Shown: positions 1 to 9,164 of the stretch, in pieces
Position numbering within the stretch: the first letter of the stretch is position 1
Layout: the number at the start of each line of letters is the position of its first letter
DNA from: Candidatus Altimarinota bacterium
GTDB taxonomy: Bacteria > Patescibacteriota > Gracilibacteria > BD1-5 > UBA6164
Direction of reading: 5' to 3'
NCBI GenBank assembly: GCA_028713225.1
Contig: JAQTOS010000002.1
Span: 62,001-126,000, forward strand
Length of the DNA stretch: 64,000 bases
Position numbers and translations under genes: made by a program
The notes under the pieces: generated by a model
Database searches by the model: none
The model's input: the letters and a program-made list of their open reading frames with translations, nothing else
Told to the model about the DNA's origin: nothing

Positions 1-204
1 GTAGCTTTTGGTTAGGTTTAATTTTTTGTTTCAGAAAACTTCTTGTTTTCTTGATTTGAAGTATATTTATTTATAATAATAAATCAAAATTTTTGCGATT
101 GAATAAGAAATAAATACTTATATTCTATAAAAAAACTTTTTTATTGAAAAATTTTAAACTAGAAGTATTATTTAAGAAATATTTTTAATTTATTAAATAA
201 TGTA

Positions 205-840
205 ATGATGGATGACTGAATTAGGAGAAAAGTAAAAATACAAAATACAAACTATAAATTAATAAAAAATATACATGATATTTTTGAAGATGAAGATGAT
301 GATATATATAATGAAAATAATATTATGCATAATAAAGATTATTTTATTGAATGGCATAATAAAAAAATATTTTTAAATATTCCTAATACTGAAGATACAG
401 ATTCCATTGATTTGAAGAAAAAAATAAAAATGTGACAAGTAAAAGAATCAGAATTTTGGTGGTATTATAACTGAATGAATGTTTGAGAAGAGGTTTCAAA
501 ACAATCTCCTTTTGAAAGACCTTGTTTGATATTAAATGTTAAATTATGAGCAGATTTAGTTTATATTGTTCCTATTACTTCATCTGAAGATGTAAAATAT
601 AAAAGTTTTGTAGAACCTATTGATAATCCTGCAAAATATTGATTAAAATGAGGGAAAGAATCATCTTTTATATTAAACCAAATAAAAGCTATTTCAATTA
701 GAAGACTTATAAGAAGAATAAGTTGAAAGGAAAAAAGTACAGGGGAAAAATATGTTGATTATGAAAAAGTTAAATTAAAAAATTTAAGATACAAACTTTA
801 TAAACAAGTTTTGTGAAGTAATTTTGATATTAAATTATAA
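205..840 (+). CDS. PemK/MazF-like protein, stand-alone
   Basis: Predicted 211 aa when TGA is read as Gly. The C-terminal ~135 residues resemble the PemK/MazF fold: an 'EFWWYYNGMNVGEE' strand, then 'FERPCLILN', 'YIVPITSS' and 'LNQIKAISIRRLIRRI'. MazF-type proteins are mRNA endoribonucleases. The N-terminal ~75 residues are acidic and have no recognised domain. No antitoxin-like gene lies next to it inside the window, so a toxin role is only inferred, and similar stand-alone PemK-like proteins occur in CPR bacteria. The start is the first of two consecutive ATGs after an in-frame TAG. There is no clear SD, and ATG 325 is an alternative start. Family is fairly sure, function is not. Confidence 0.62.
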
Positions 841-877
841 TTTGAAAAACTAAAATAATATACTAAAACAAAAAAAA

Positions 878-906
878 AGAGAGAACCGAAGTTACTCTCT
901 TTTTTC
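878..906. terminator. bidirectional hairpin terminator
   Basis: AGAGAG (878-883) pairs with CTCTCT (895-900) and is flanked by an A-run on the left and a T-run on the right. It can therefore end both the PemK-like gene and a transcript coming from the clpP side. Confidence 0.8.
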
Positions 907-988
907 TTATAAATCTTTTCAAATCGTCTCCAGCGAGACTCCATGATATAAATTTTACATCATGTGTTAAAGCACGGAATCTTTAAAC
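878..988 (-). ncRNA. candidate small structured RNA between clpP and pemK
   Basis: About 110 nt on the minus strand, starting just after a good promoter (995-1022) and ending in the 878-906 terminator. It holds a GTCTC/GAGAC hairpin with loop GCTG, a CATGAT/ATCATG stem and the terminal hairpin. No SD-led ORF is visible. I looked for SRP, 6S, tmRNA and tRNA hallmarks and recognised none. It could instead be a processed 3' part of the clpP mRNA. The call rests on promoter, stems and terminator only. Confidence 0.42.
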
Positions 989-994
989 GAGAAT

Positions 995-1022
995 ATTATA
1001 TTCATTTATTTTATAATTGCAA
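995..1022 (-). promoter_or_regulatory. promoter of candidate small RNA
   Basis: Reading the minus strand: TTGCAA, 16 bp, TATAAT. It lies downstream of the clpP stop and points at the structured region that ends in a terminator. Confidence 0.5.
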
Positions 1023-1085
1023 ATATTTTAGCAATTATTATTTATTTTCTTTTTGAATAAATTATCTATTTTGATAGGCATTTTC

Positions 1086-1718
1086 TTAATCTTTATTTTT
1101 TATAATCTTATCAATAAGTCCATAAGCAAGAGCATCTTCGGCAGTCATATAATTGTCTCTGTCACAATCAACTTCTACTTTTTTGATATCTTGACCTGTG
1201 TGTTTAGCTAAAATTCCATAAAGTCTAACTCAAGTTTTTAGAATATGTTCTGCTGCAATTCTGATTTCTGTAGCTTGTCATTCAGCTCATCCTAGAGGTT
1301 GGTGAATCATTATTTCTGAATTTGGAAGAGAATATCTCATTCCTTTTGTTCATCCAGCTAAGATTATAGAACCCATAGAAGCGGCAAGTCATACACAAAC
1401 TGTAGCAACTGGACATTTTACATATTGCATAACATCATAGATTGCAAGACCAGCTGTAACATGTCATCCTGGAGAATTAACATACATAGTGATTGTAGCT
1501 TTTGGATCTCGTTTTTCTAAGTAAAGAAGTTGAGCAATAACAGTATTTGCAACCATAGAATCGATAGCATCTCAAAGAAATATAATTCTATCTTCTAAAA
1601 GTCTAGAATATATATCATAAGCTCTTTCTCATTGTGGAGTTTTATCTATTACAGTAGGAATCAAAGTTCCTGTTACTGGAGTTCTTTTTTTAGCCACTTT
1701 TTTAGTTACTTTTGCCAT
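1086..1718 (-). CDS. clpP: ATP-dependent Clp protease proteolytic subunit
   Basis: Predicted 210 aa, normal for ClpP plus an N-terminal extension of about 15 basic residues. The barrel-forming serine peptidase degrades unfolded proteins handed over by a Clp ATPase. Catalytic triad is visible: Ser114 in 'GLAASMGS', His139 in 'MIHQP', Asp188 in 'DRDNYM'. The 'NSPGG' loop is present near residue 81. One glycine near residue 30 and others are TGA. The start ATG at 1718 has an A/T-rich leader without SD. No clpX/clpA is adjacent, so the partner is elsewhere. Well supported. Confidence 0.96.
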
Positions 1719-1949
1719 ATTTTTGTTATTTAAAAAAATAAGTTTTCTTCATTTTAACTTTTTTTAATTTTAACTCAAATTTATTTTGATTTTTCCTTTA
1801 CTATAAATATAATTTGAAGATATTTAGAACTTAAAAATATATTAGAAAATAAAAATACTATTTTGGAAATATAAAAAACTTGAAAATATTAGTAAAGAAG
1901 GATAAAATTCTCTTAGATAAAAACAAATTAATTAATAAACAAAACAAAT

Positions 1950-2324
1950 ATGAATTACAATGTATTTAAAAGCTTGGTAGACGTCTTGGTTAAAACTTAT
2001 AAATGTCCAAACTGTAGTGCTGAAGTAAATGAAAATTCTATAGATATAGTAGGGGCAGCAGGAACTACAATAAATGTTGATATTTCTTGTTCAAGCTGTA
2101 AACAACATAGTATTATAAAAGCTGAAGCAACTCAAATAAATGCAAATATGATGGATTTTTGAGCAAATCCTGATATAGAAACAATAAAAAAATCACTTTC
2201 AAATTTGCTTGTGAATAGAAATAGAGTAGTAAATGAAAATCCTATAAAAGATGCTGATATAGTAAGTTTAAATAAAGATTTTAAAAATCCAGAACTTAGA
2301 GTAGAGGATTTATTTGGAGAATAA
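1950..2324 (+). CDS. small zinc-ribbon protein
   Basis: Predicted 124 aa. Two Cys pairs, 'CPNC' near residue 19 and 'CSSC' near residue 47, suggest one treble-clef or ribbon zinc site. The middle contains one TGA-Gly after 'NMMDF'. The C-terminus ends in an acidic tail ending 'EDLFGE' that could be a short docking peptide. It stands alone between the divergent clpP gene and its own terminator. I do not recognise a named family; a nucleic-acid or regulatory role is only suggested by the zinc site. Confidence 0.7.
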
Positions 2325-2330
2325 TAAAAT

Positions 2331-2361
2331 AAAAAAAGAAGTACAAAAGTACTTCTTTTTT
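2331..2361 (+). terminator. rho-independent terminator
   Basis: AAGAAGTAC pairs with GTACTTCTT around a short A loop, followed by T-run, 7 bp after the zinc-ribbon gene stop. Confidence 0.85.
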
Positions 2362-2563
2362 TATTTGAATTAAATATAAAATTTGTAAAGTTAAAATTAA
2401 ATTTAATGTCCGAAATTTAATATAGATTTAATACAGTATCAGTATAATAATTTTTATTTTGTATTTATAAAAATAAAATTTAGCAAATGGCTTTGCTTGA
2501 CTTTATTTCTAAAAAATTATAATATTTAGATACAATTTTAGTATTTCTTAATTTCATAAAATT

Positions 2564-2737
2564 ATGAGAAAAGAAGCTATATTATATAAAAAAAATAATA
2601 ATGAATTAGTACAAGGTGCTTGTTGTAGTCATTATTTTACCCTCAAAAATTGATTTATTTGAATATACTGACTTAGAAAAAATATAAATATATATTTTAA
2701 TAAAATAGAAATCCAGATCTGATATAAATGCTTTTAA
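2564..2737 (+). pseudogene. remnant of AmmeMemoRadiSam radical-SAM gene
   Basis: Only 57 codons remain. Despite decay, the translated start 'MRKEAILYKKNNNELVQ' followed by '..CCSHYFTLKNGFIGIYG' tracks the N-terminus of the radical-SAM enzyme of the AmmeMemoRadiSam system, which normally reads Cys-x-x-Cys-x-H-x-Cys and then 'GxxGxCGVRxN'. Several of those cysteines are replaced here, and the catalytic radical-SAM core is absent; reading ends at TAA. The next gene downstream (2793) is the Memo-like member of the same system, which is what makes the assignment convincing. A short expressed peptide cannot be excluded, but loss of function is near certain. Confidence 0.6.
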
Positions 2738-2792
2738 TAAATATAGTGAATTTTCTAAAAATTTATATTTTATTTTTTAATCATTTTGAATT

Positions 2793-3599
2793 ATGCTTTC
2801 AAGAGAAATGAGTGTTTCAAATATGTTTTATTCAAGTGATAAATATTATTTAGAAAAAAAGTTTCGTGATTTTTTTTCTAATATAAAATCAGTTTTAATT
2901 CCTCGTAAAATAAAGGCTTTGGTTTGTCCACATGCGGGATATGTATATAGCTGACAGGTAGCTTCACATAGTTATAAGCTTTTAGAAAAAGAGTTGGAAC
3001 AAATTCCAAAAACTATAGTTTTACTTTGTCCTAGTCACTATGTGAATTTCAAATGAGTTTCTGTTTGATTATATGACAAATTGAAAACTCCTTTCTGAGA
3101 TTTGGAAGTAGATAAAATATTATGAGAAAATTTACTGGGTAATTATCCAACTTATTTTACTTTAAATTATAAGGCAAGTAATGGTGAACACTCTATGGAA
3201 GTTCAATTACCATTTTTGAAATATATAATAAAAGATAAAAAAATTAAAATTCTTCCACTTGTATTTTGAGAGATTGATTCTATAAAAATTTGAGAAATTT
3301 TAGATAATGTTTTCAAAAAATATCCAATGCTTTTTATAGTTTCTAGTGATTTAAATCATTATTTTTCTTATGATGATGCTATAAAATGTGATAAAAAAAG
3401 TATATCGGCAGTTTTATCAGAAAATACAGATAAAATAATTGCTAATGTTGAGGCTTGTTGAGTTGGTCCTTGGTTAGCATTGAATCAAATTGCAAGTAGA
3501 AATAAATGGAAACGAAAACTGTTAAAATATCAAAATTCTTGAGATACAGCTTGATGAAAAGATGAAGTTGTTGGTTATGCTAGTTTAGCTTATTTTTAG
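2793..3599 (+). CDS. amrB: Memo-family protein of AmmeMemoRadiSam system
   Basis: Predicted 268 aa, full length for the MEMO1/AmrB family, a fold related to class III ring-cleaving dioxygenases. Family blocks seen: 'CPHAGYVYSG' near residue 45, 'CPSHY', 'GEHSMEVQLPFL' and 'SSDLNHY', which supply the conserved His/Asp pocket residues. In other bacteria the gene sits with a radical-SAM partner; here that partner is only the remnant immediately upstream. Substrate is unknown for the family. ATG 2793 is chosen because 'NMFYSSDKYYLEKKF' matches the usual N-terminal helix start. Many TGA-Gly codons. Stop is TAG. Confidence 0.88.
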
Positions 3600-3676
3600 A
3601 TAAAAAATAAAATATCTGGCAAAATTTTACTAAATCTCTATAATACAGACTAATTAAATTCTAATAAAAAAGATAT

Positions 3677-3919
3677 ATGGGAGATGTTAACTATAACCAT
3701 GAACTATTACATTGAGTAAGTTTGGCTATGATTTTGGATTATTTGGTAGATTATTATGGTTATGATGAACTTGCCGAAATGGTAAGAATAAATTGTTTTA
3801 CATCAAATCCTACTAAAATGTCTTGCTTGAAATTCTTGAGAAAAACAGAATGGGCACGTTTGCAAGTGCAAGGACTTTATGTAAGAACTAAAAAAGAAGA
3901 AATGAGTAGAAAGAAATAA
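3677..3919 (+). CDS. VF530 (DUF2132) small DNA-binding-fold protein
   Basis: Predicted 80 aa, typical size. The sequence follows the VF530 pattern closely: 'HELLHG' at the start, 'LVDYYGYDELAE', 'RINCFTSNP' and 'SCLKFLRKTEWAR'. The family has a double-stranded-DNA-binding fold described from Vibrio VF530; its cellular job is unknown. One TGA-Gly lies in 'LLHGVSL'. The ATG at 3677 is required to include the family N-terminus; starting at a later Met would cut it off. It is followed within 2 bp by a terminator. Confidence 0.88.
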
Positions 3920-3941
3920 AGAGTGCAAGGCACTCTTTTTA
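3918..3941. terminator. bidirectional terminator between convergent genes
   Basis: AAAGAGTGC/GCACTCTTT with a 3-nt loop lies between the stop codons of the VF530 gene and the convergent 93-aa gene, overlapping both gene ends. Confidence 0.8.
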
Positions 3942-4220
3942 TTCACTTTGATTTAATTGTTCTAGAGCTTTTTCTCTAAAATAATTACAGGAATAACACC
4001 TTTGAGCATTTTTAGATAAATGTAGATTTCTTTCAAAATCTTCCAGATTATCAGAAAAAAGTATATCTTCTAGTCTTTCTAATATTTTTTTTACAAAATT
4101 AAAGGCTTTTTCTCATGAATAGGGACAAATAGGACTATTTATATTAATTCTCTCATCTAGAGGAAGTTTATTATCACAAGCTTTACTTGGAAAATCTGCA
4201 AAAAATTTTTCATATGTCAT
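3939..4220 (-). CDS. small Cys-containing protein, unknown
   Basis: Predicted 93 aa, starting 'MTYEKFFADFPSKACDN'. It carries scattered Cys ('ICPYS' near residue 36, 'RCYSCNYF' near residue 79) that could form one metal site. One glycine is TGA, so it is a native gene. It stands alone, convergent with the VF530 gene and sharing its terminator. I do not recognise a family. Confidence 0.6.
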
Positions 4221-4301
4221 AATCTTATAATTTATAAATTAATAAGGCTAGACATTATAAACTTCAAATATTAATTTTTCATTAATTTTTTGAAGTTTTT
4301 T

Positions 4302-4336
4302 TAAAAAAAAAGAAAATCACCCCTGGTGGGGTGATT
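4302..4336 (-). terminator. terminator of the 4345-4980 gene
   Basis: On the minus strand AATCACCCC pairs with GGGGTGATT around a 4-nt loop, then a long U-run. It is a strong, G+C-rich hairpin a few bases after the TGA codon of the foreign-looking gene. Confidence 0.88.
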
Positions 4337-4344
4337 AACGAAAG

Positions 4345-4980
4345 TCATGCCGTGTGTTTTACAAAACGCATAGTATCTTCAAGTGATACCATGTCGCTTG
4401 TAAATTCATCGAAAGCAGTCTGTAAACAATTGTTTGCTGCAGTTACCGTAATAGATTGTTCAAAATCATCCATTTCCGGAGAGATAAAAGCTTGCATTTG
4501 TTGATCTTGGTCTGCATCCAGGATTCGTTTTTCTACGCGATTTCGAGGAACTCGTCCTCCGAGATACTGTAGAGTTCGGAATGTCCCGATTCCCTTGCGA
4601 GCAAGGATATCCAGTGAAGTTTCACCTTCTTGCAGTTCAAGTAGTAGATTGCATTTTCGCTCAATGATTCGCTGTTTATCTGCTTTGCTCAGGTTGTGCA
4701 TACTTGGTTCTTTGCGTTGCAGTAAATGCATTTGCATCAAACTTTGTTGATTCATTTTTTGCAACATTCTTTTGTAGCGATTTTTGCGCAATTGTTTGAG
4801 CTCATCTGCTGCTTTCGGCATGACACATTCAGCTGTTGTATCAGCATTCTCTTTAGGAGAAGCTGATAGCTCAGGTACATTTTCCTCGATTGGCTCTTCG
4901 CCATGAGGACACTTGAGAAAGGAAGCAAAAAATTCCTCAAAATTTTTGCGTTCTTCTTCTGGAGTCACGAGTGTAGTCAT
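4345..4980 (-). CDS. foreign-looking 211-aa protein ending in TGA
   Basis: 211 aa to the first TGA. Composition differs from the surroundings: richer in G+C, all glycines are GGN, and no in-frame TGA occurs until the end. It has its own consensus promoter (5011-5038) and a clear SD (AAGGA, 4987-4991), both unlike neighbouring genes. The last codon is TGA, which this genome reads as glycine; translation here would continue 20 more codons, through the terminator, to TAA at 4282-4284. The protein is Gln/Met-rich and basic in the middle, acidic near the N-terminus, with no membrane segment. I do not recognise a family. It is probably a recent acquisition from a standard-code bacterium, or a misassembled piece. 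Confidence 0.75.
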   Translation of the reverse strand: MTTLVTPEEERKNFEEFFASFLKCPHGEEPIEENVPELSASPKENADTTAECVMPKAADELKQLRKNRYKRMLQKMNQQSLMQMHLLQRKEPSMHNLSKADKQRIIERKCNLLLELQEGETSLDILARKGIGTFRTLQYLGGRVPRNRVEKRILDADQDQQMQAFISPEMDDFEQSITVTAANNCLQTAFDEFTSDMVSLEDTMRFVKHTA

Positions 4981-5010
4981 AATATATCCTTCTTGTGTGA
5001 ATGTTTCATC

Positions 5011-5038
5011 TTTATAGTGAAATTATTTTATTTGTCAA
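5011..5038 (-). promoter_or_regulatory. promoter of the 4345-4980 gene
   Basis: Minus strand TTGACA, 16 bp, TATAAA. Same spacing and -10 as four other foreign-looking units in the window. Confidence 0.78.
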
Positions 5039-5163
5039 ATAAAATAATAAAAAAATATTATATTATAAAAAATATTATAATAATCATTCTCATTTTATAT
5101 ATTGCAATTTAGATTTTTTTTCATATAATCGGGCCTGTTATTTATAAAATAAAGTAAAAAAAT

Positions 5164-6072
5164 ATGTACGATTTGATAATAGTTTGAGCGGGAAGTGCTG
5201 GTTATCCAGCAGGGATGTATGCTTCAAGATATAAAATAAAAAATTTGATTATAGGGGCTATGCCAGGTGGTGCACTTGCTACTTCTCATAAAGTAGAAAA
5301 TTATCCAGGAACTATATCAGCTCCAGGAAAAGAAATAATGGATAGTTTCAAAGAACATGCAATGCAGTCAGGTTCTGAAATAGTTCAAGAAATAGTATCT
5401 AGTGTTGCAAAACATGAGGATCATTTTCATATAACTACTTCTAATTGAAATGAATATAAAGCAAAAAAAGTAATAATTGCAACAGGAAATAATCATAGAC
5501 ATCTTGGTGCAAAATGAGAAAATGAATTTTTAGGTAAATGAGTATCATATTGTGCTACTTGTGATGGAATGTTTTTTAGATGAAGAGATATAGTGCTGGT
5601 TGGTGGATGAAATACTGCATTAACAGAAGCTTTGTATTTATCAGATATATGTAATAAAGTTTATTTAGTTCATCGTTCAGATACTTTTAGAGCTGAAAAT
5701 ATTTGGGTAGAAAATGCACAAAAGAAAGAAAATATAGAATTTATATTAAAAGAAGAAGTAGAAGAAATAAAATGAGATTTTATGTGAGTTAATGAAATAC
5801 TTTTAAAATCTGGTAAAACTCTAAAAGCAGAATGAATATTTGTTGCTGTTGGAACTCTTCCAAATACTGCAGTTGTAGATTCTCTTAATTTAGCTAAAGA
5901 TGATGAATGATGTTTAGTAGTTGATGCTAGACAAGAAACATCAATTCCAGGTCTTTATGCAGCTGGGGATGTGACTACAAATTCAAATAAATTCAAACAA
6001 ACTATTATGTCAGCAGCGGAAGGTTGTTTGGCAGCAAATAGTGTTCATGAAGATTTACTTAGAGGAGCTTAA
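5164..6072 (+). CDS. trxB: thioredoxin reductase
   Basis: Predicted 302 aa, usual length. FAD- and NADPH-dependent enzyme that reduces thioredoxin. Seen: FAD loop 'VGAGSAG' at 7-13, redox pair 'CATC' (Cys130, Cys133), NADPH loop 'VGGGNTA' near 146, and the C-terminal FAD motif 'GLYAAGDV'. Several loop glycines are TGA, so this gene is one of the clearest proofs of UGA=Gly. The start follows an A-rich leader without SD. It stands alone, downstream of the divergent foreign gene. No thioredoxin gene is adjacent. Confidence 0.96.
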
Positions 6073-6094
6073 AAAATATACTTTTAAAAACTTT

Positions 6095-6172
6095 AAGTCC
6101 GGACTCTTTACTAAATAGTTTAATTAAAATTCAATTTTTTAATTAGTCTAAATAGATTAGAGTCCGGACTTG
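6095..6172. repeat. inverted repeat with self-palindromic ends
   Basis: The 10-bp palindrome AGTCCGGACT occurs at 6096-6105 and again at 6161-6170. The surrounding bases make the two copies arms of a larger inverted repeat about 77 bp across with an A/T-only middle. It lies between trxB and the VirB2-like gene. Lacking a T-run it is a poor terminator. It could be a paired binding site for a dimeric protein or a small mobile element. Function unknown. Confidence 0.6.
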
Positions 6173-6274
6173 TGGAAATAAAATAATATTATTTTTTCTT
6201 TAGTAAAACAATTTGATTTAATTCATACTTGTATTATAATAAGTACCAATAAATATATAATAAAAACCAAATTT

Positions 6275-6706
6275 ATGAGAATATTTTCAATATTTTTACT
6301 TAGCTTTTTTTCACTAGTTTCTTATGTTAATGCTTCTTGGTTACAAGATGTTTTCCAAGATACAAATCCTAAAACTCCTTATTGTCAGGATGGTGAATGT
6401 AGTTTGAGTAATGGTATAAAAGACATGCATGCTTGAATAAATGATATAGAAAAAGATCGTAAAGCATCAACTTATATTCAAGACATTATCAAATATTTAC
6501 TTTGATTTATAACTTTAGTTGCTGTTATATATATTATATATGCAGGTTTCCAAATTATGATTTCAGCTGGTGCTGAAGATAAAGTTAAGAAGTCAAAAAC
6601 AACTATATTTCATGTACTTATTTGAATTGTAGTTATCTGGTTGTCATATTCAATAGTAACATTTATTATGAATGTTTTGAATTCTCCAGCTTCTTGAACT
6701 CAATAA
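6275..6706 (+). CDS. TrbC/VirB2-like small membrane protein
   Basis: Predicted 143 aa. Signal peptide-like N-terminus ending near 'NASW', a short Cys-containing ectodomain ('YCQDGECS'), and two hydrophobic segments near residues 68-90 and 103-128 joined by a charged loop with 'AGAEDKVKKSK'. This layout is that of the VirB2/TrbC pilin-like proteins common in CPR genomes, often annotated as pilin. It opens the pilus gene block but has its own terminator before the PilN-like gene. A role in pili or DNA transfer is inference; the exact family is uncertain. Confidence 0.6.
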
Positions 6707-6727
6707 AAAATAGATTTCCACAAAAAA

Positions 6728-6766
6728 TAGCAAAAAGTCAATCACGATTTTTGCTATTTTTTTTTA
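6728..6766 (+). terminator. rho-independent terminator
   Basis: TAGCAAAAA (6728-6736) pairs with TTTTTGCTA (6748-6756), followed by T-run. It separates the VirB2-like gene from the PilN-like gene. Confidence 0.85.
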
Positions 6767-6812
6767 TTTATGTTAAAATTAGATAGAAATATTAATTTAT
6801 AAAATAAAAATT

Positions 6813-7352
6813 ATGGCAAACGAACAAGAAAATTTCACAAACAATACAAATAATGTGGAAAAGAAAAGAGATTTTTTATTTAGATTTAGTGTAGGACTTT
6901 TTATTGTAGTACTTATTTCTACAGCTAGTTTATATTTCTATAAATCTAGTTTAGAATGATCTCTAAATGATGTAAATTCTGAAATTTCGAATTTAAATAA
7001 ATCTATAAGTGATTTAAAAACAGATAAAGCTTTACAAGTTTATAATCTATATAATCTTAACAAAACTACAATAGATAATGAATTCAAAAAATCTAATGTT
7101 AATGTTTATGTTAATTATTTGAGACTTACAGCTTCTAAATATGGATTACAATTCAATTGATTTAATTACGATACAAAGAAATTATCTACAACTTTGACTT
7201 CTACTACAGATACAAATTTAGGGTATTTAAAACTTATTAAATTTATAGCTGATTATAGAACTACTACAAATGACTTAGTTGATTTAGAATTTATGAATTC
7301 TATAAGTGGTAGTGATAAAATAACAAGTTCTCTAGTTTTTGATGTAAAATAA
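6813..7352 (+). CDS. PilN-like type IV pilus inner-membrane protein
   Basis: Predicted 179 aa: cytosolic N-terminus of about 30 residues, one membrane segment near 31-52, a Leu/Asn-rich coiled coil near 55-85, then a periplasm-side domain. This is the PilN/PilO architecture of the alignment complex linking the cytosolic motor to the pilus. It is followed by a second protein of the same design and then by pilC, the normal order, which supports the assignment more than sequence alone. Spacing to the next gene is 33 bp. No pilM is seen upstream. Confidence 0.6.
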
Positions 7353-7385
7353 TTAAATTAATTCTTAAAAATAAACTAAAAGATT

Positions 7386-7937
7386 ATGAATAATAATGTA
7401 TTAAAAAATAAAAAAAATTCTAAACTAGTATCATATATGTTAATTGCTTTATCATTTTTATTTTTGATAATAGTTACAAAATCAATGTATTATGATGTTC
7501 AAGTAGCAGGGGATTCATTATCTCAAGCAAATACTGATTTATCTAACAAAAAACAAGATTTAGATAAAATGAATAAACTTAAAGCAAGTTTTGCAAGTAA
7601 TCAAGATATTGCTCAAACTATAAATAGATTTAATGTTTCATTATCTGAACAAGATTTGATAGAATATTTTTATTCTTATGCTTATAAAACAAATGCAGGA
7701 GTAAGTATAAATAATATGAGTATGGAAAAATGATCTAAAAATGAAATGGGTTTTATGCAATCAAATATAAATCTATCAGTTACTTTTAGAGATGAAATTG
7801 CTATGCAAGCTTTTATGAGTTTTTTAACAAGTTCTAGTTCTAAATATAGTTTTATACTACGAAATTTTGCTTATCCATTTGGAGAAAATAATAAAGATTT
7901 TCAAGTTAATATACCATTGAAATTACTTTACTACTAG
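7386..7937 (+). CDS. PilO-like type IV pilus protein
   Basis: Predicted 183 aa with one TGA-Gly near residue 116. One membrane segment (about residues 16-35), a coiled coil (about 40-65, 'LSQANTDLSNKKQDLDKM') and a C-terminal domain. PilO pairs with PilN in the membrane under the growing pilus. Position between the PilN-like gene and pilC supports this. Distances of 33 and 41 bp to its neighbours suggest one transcript. Confidence 0.58.
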
Positions 7938-7978
7938 AAAAATTTTTCAAATTCTAAATAATATTTAACAAAAAAAAT

Positions 7979-9145
7979 ATGAGCAGTGAAACAAGTACTC
8001 TTGGGGGACAAGAAAATATTTATGATAATGAAGATATGAATCTAGAACAAAAAAATGATGAAATAGATATAATAGAAAAGAAATTTTACTTATTCAAAAA
8101 AGTTTCACATATAGAAAAATCAAACTTCTATGAATTTCTTTCTGTTATGCTTGATTCAGGAGTAAATTTCATACAAGCACTTGAAAGTTTTTCAGATAGA
8201 ACTAAAAATGAATATTTCAGAGAGAAAATCTGAGAAATTAAAACTTATGTTTCTAGTTGAGAATCTCTTAGTAAAGCTATGAAAAAAATGCCAGATTTGT
8301 TTGGTGATACTGAAACTTCTATTACAGAAGCCGGAGAGAAATCAGGTTCTCTTGTAAATTCTCTGGAATCTCTAAGTAATGATTTCAAAAAAATACATAA
8401 TTTAAGAGGAAAAATAAAAGGAGCTTTAACTTATCCAATTATAATATTTTTATTTTTAATTGTAGCAGTTATCATAGTTATGACTTATGTTATTCCTATG
8501 CTTAAACCACTTTTTGATACAGCTGAAGTTGAATTACCTTTTGCAACGATTGCTCTTATCGCTACAAGTGATTTTATATCAAATTATTTATTTTATATAA
8601 TTTCAGGAATTGCAGTATTTTTTGTATGAATTCTTTTTTATAAAAATACTCCGTCTGGAAAAGAAATTTTTGATAGATTTTTCTTAGGTTTACCACTTAT
8701 TTGAAATCTTTATAGAAATTATATTATTTCAAGAGTTGCTTCAAATTTAGGAGTTTTGATTAGTGCTTGAGTACCAATTCTAAAAATACTTACACTTGTT
8801 GGTAAATCAACAAATAATGTAGTTTATGTGGCTTTATTTGATAGAATAATTACAAAAGTATCATCTGGGTCTAAAATAGTTGAATCGATGTTAGAAATTG
8901 ATCCTACTCACGAATATTTTCCATCTGATTTTATTACTATGTTGTCTGTTTGAGAAAAAACAGCAAATATTTGAAAAATAACAGAAAAAATAAATAATCA
9001 ATACACTATTGAAATAGATAATTCGCTAGCTTCAATTACTAAATGGATAGAACCTATTGCGATTGCTTCAGCTTGAATATTCGTTTTATGGTTTGCATTT
9101 GCTATTTTTGGGGCGATATTAAAACTTACTCAAACTGTAGGTTAG
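7979..9145 (+). CDS. pilC: type IV pilus platform protein PilC (GspF family)
   Basis: Predicted 388 aa. Two copies of the type II secretion F domain: first around residues 50-170 ('FLSVMLDSGVNFIQALE', 'EAGEKSGSL'), second around 250-375 ('RVASNLGVLISAGVPILKIL'), with hydrophobic segments near 148-178, 200-220 and 360-385. PilC is the polytopic platform that the PilB and PilT motors turn. Many TGA-Gly codons. Leader is A-rich without SD. Stop TAG, 19 bp before the prepilin gene. Confidence 0.9.
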
Positions 9146-9164
9146 TAAAATAAATAATAAAAAC

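Noticed and set aside
1-204. Possible gene at the left edge
   Set aside because: Very A/T-rich, with stops in all frames at short distance and no start or motif; I see nothing in it.
878-988. SRP RNA or a tRNA behind clpP
   Set aside because: No SRP tetraloop domain and no cloverleaf with T- and D-arms could be drawn.
4752-4940. Second minus-strand frame inside the 4345-4980 gene
   Set aside because: It is an out-of-frame shadow without SD; the 211-aa frame has SD, promoter and terminator.
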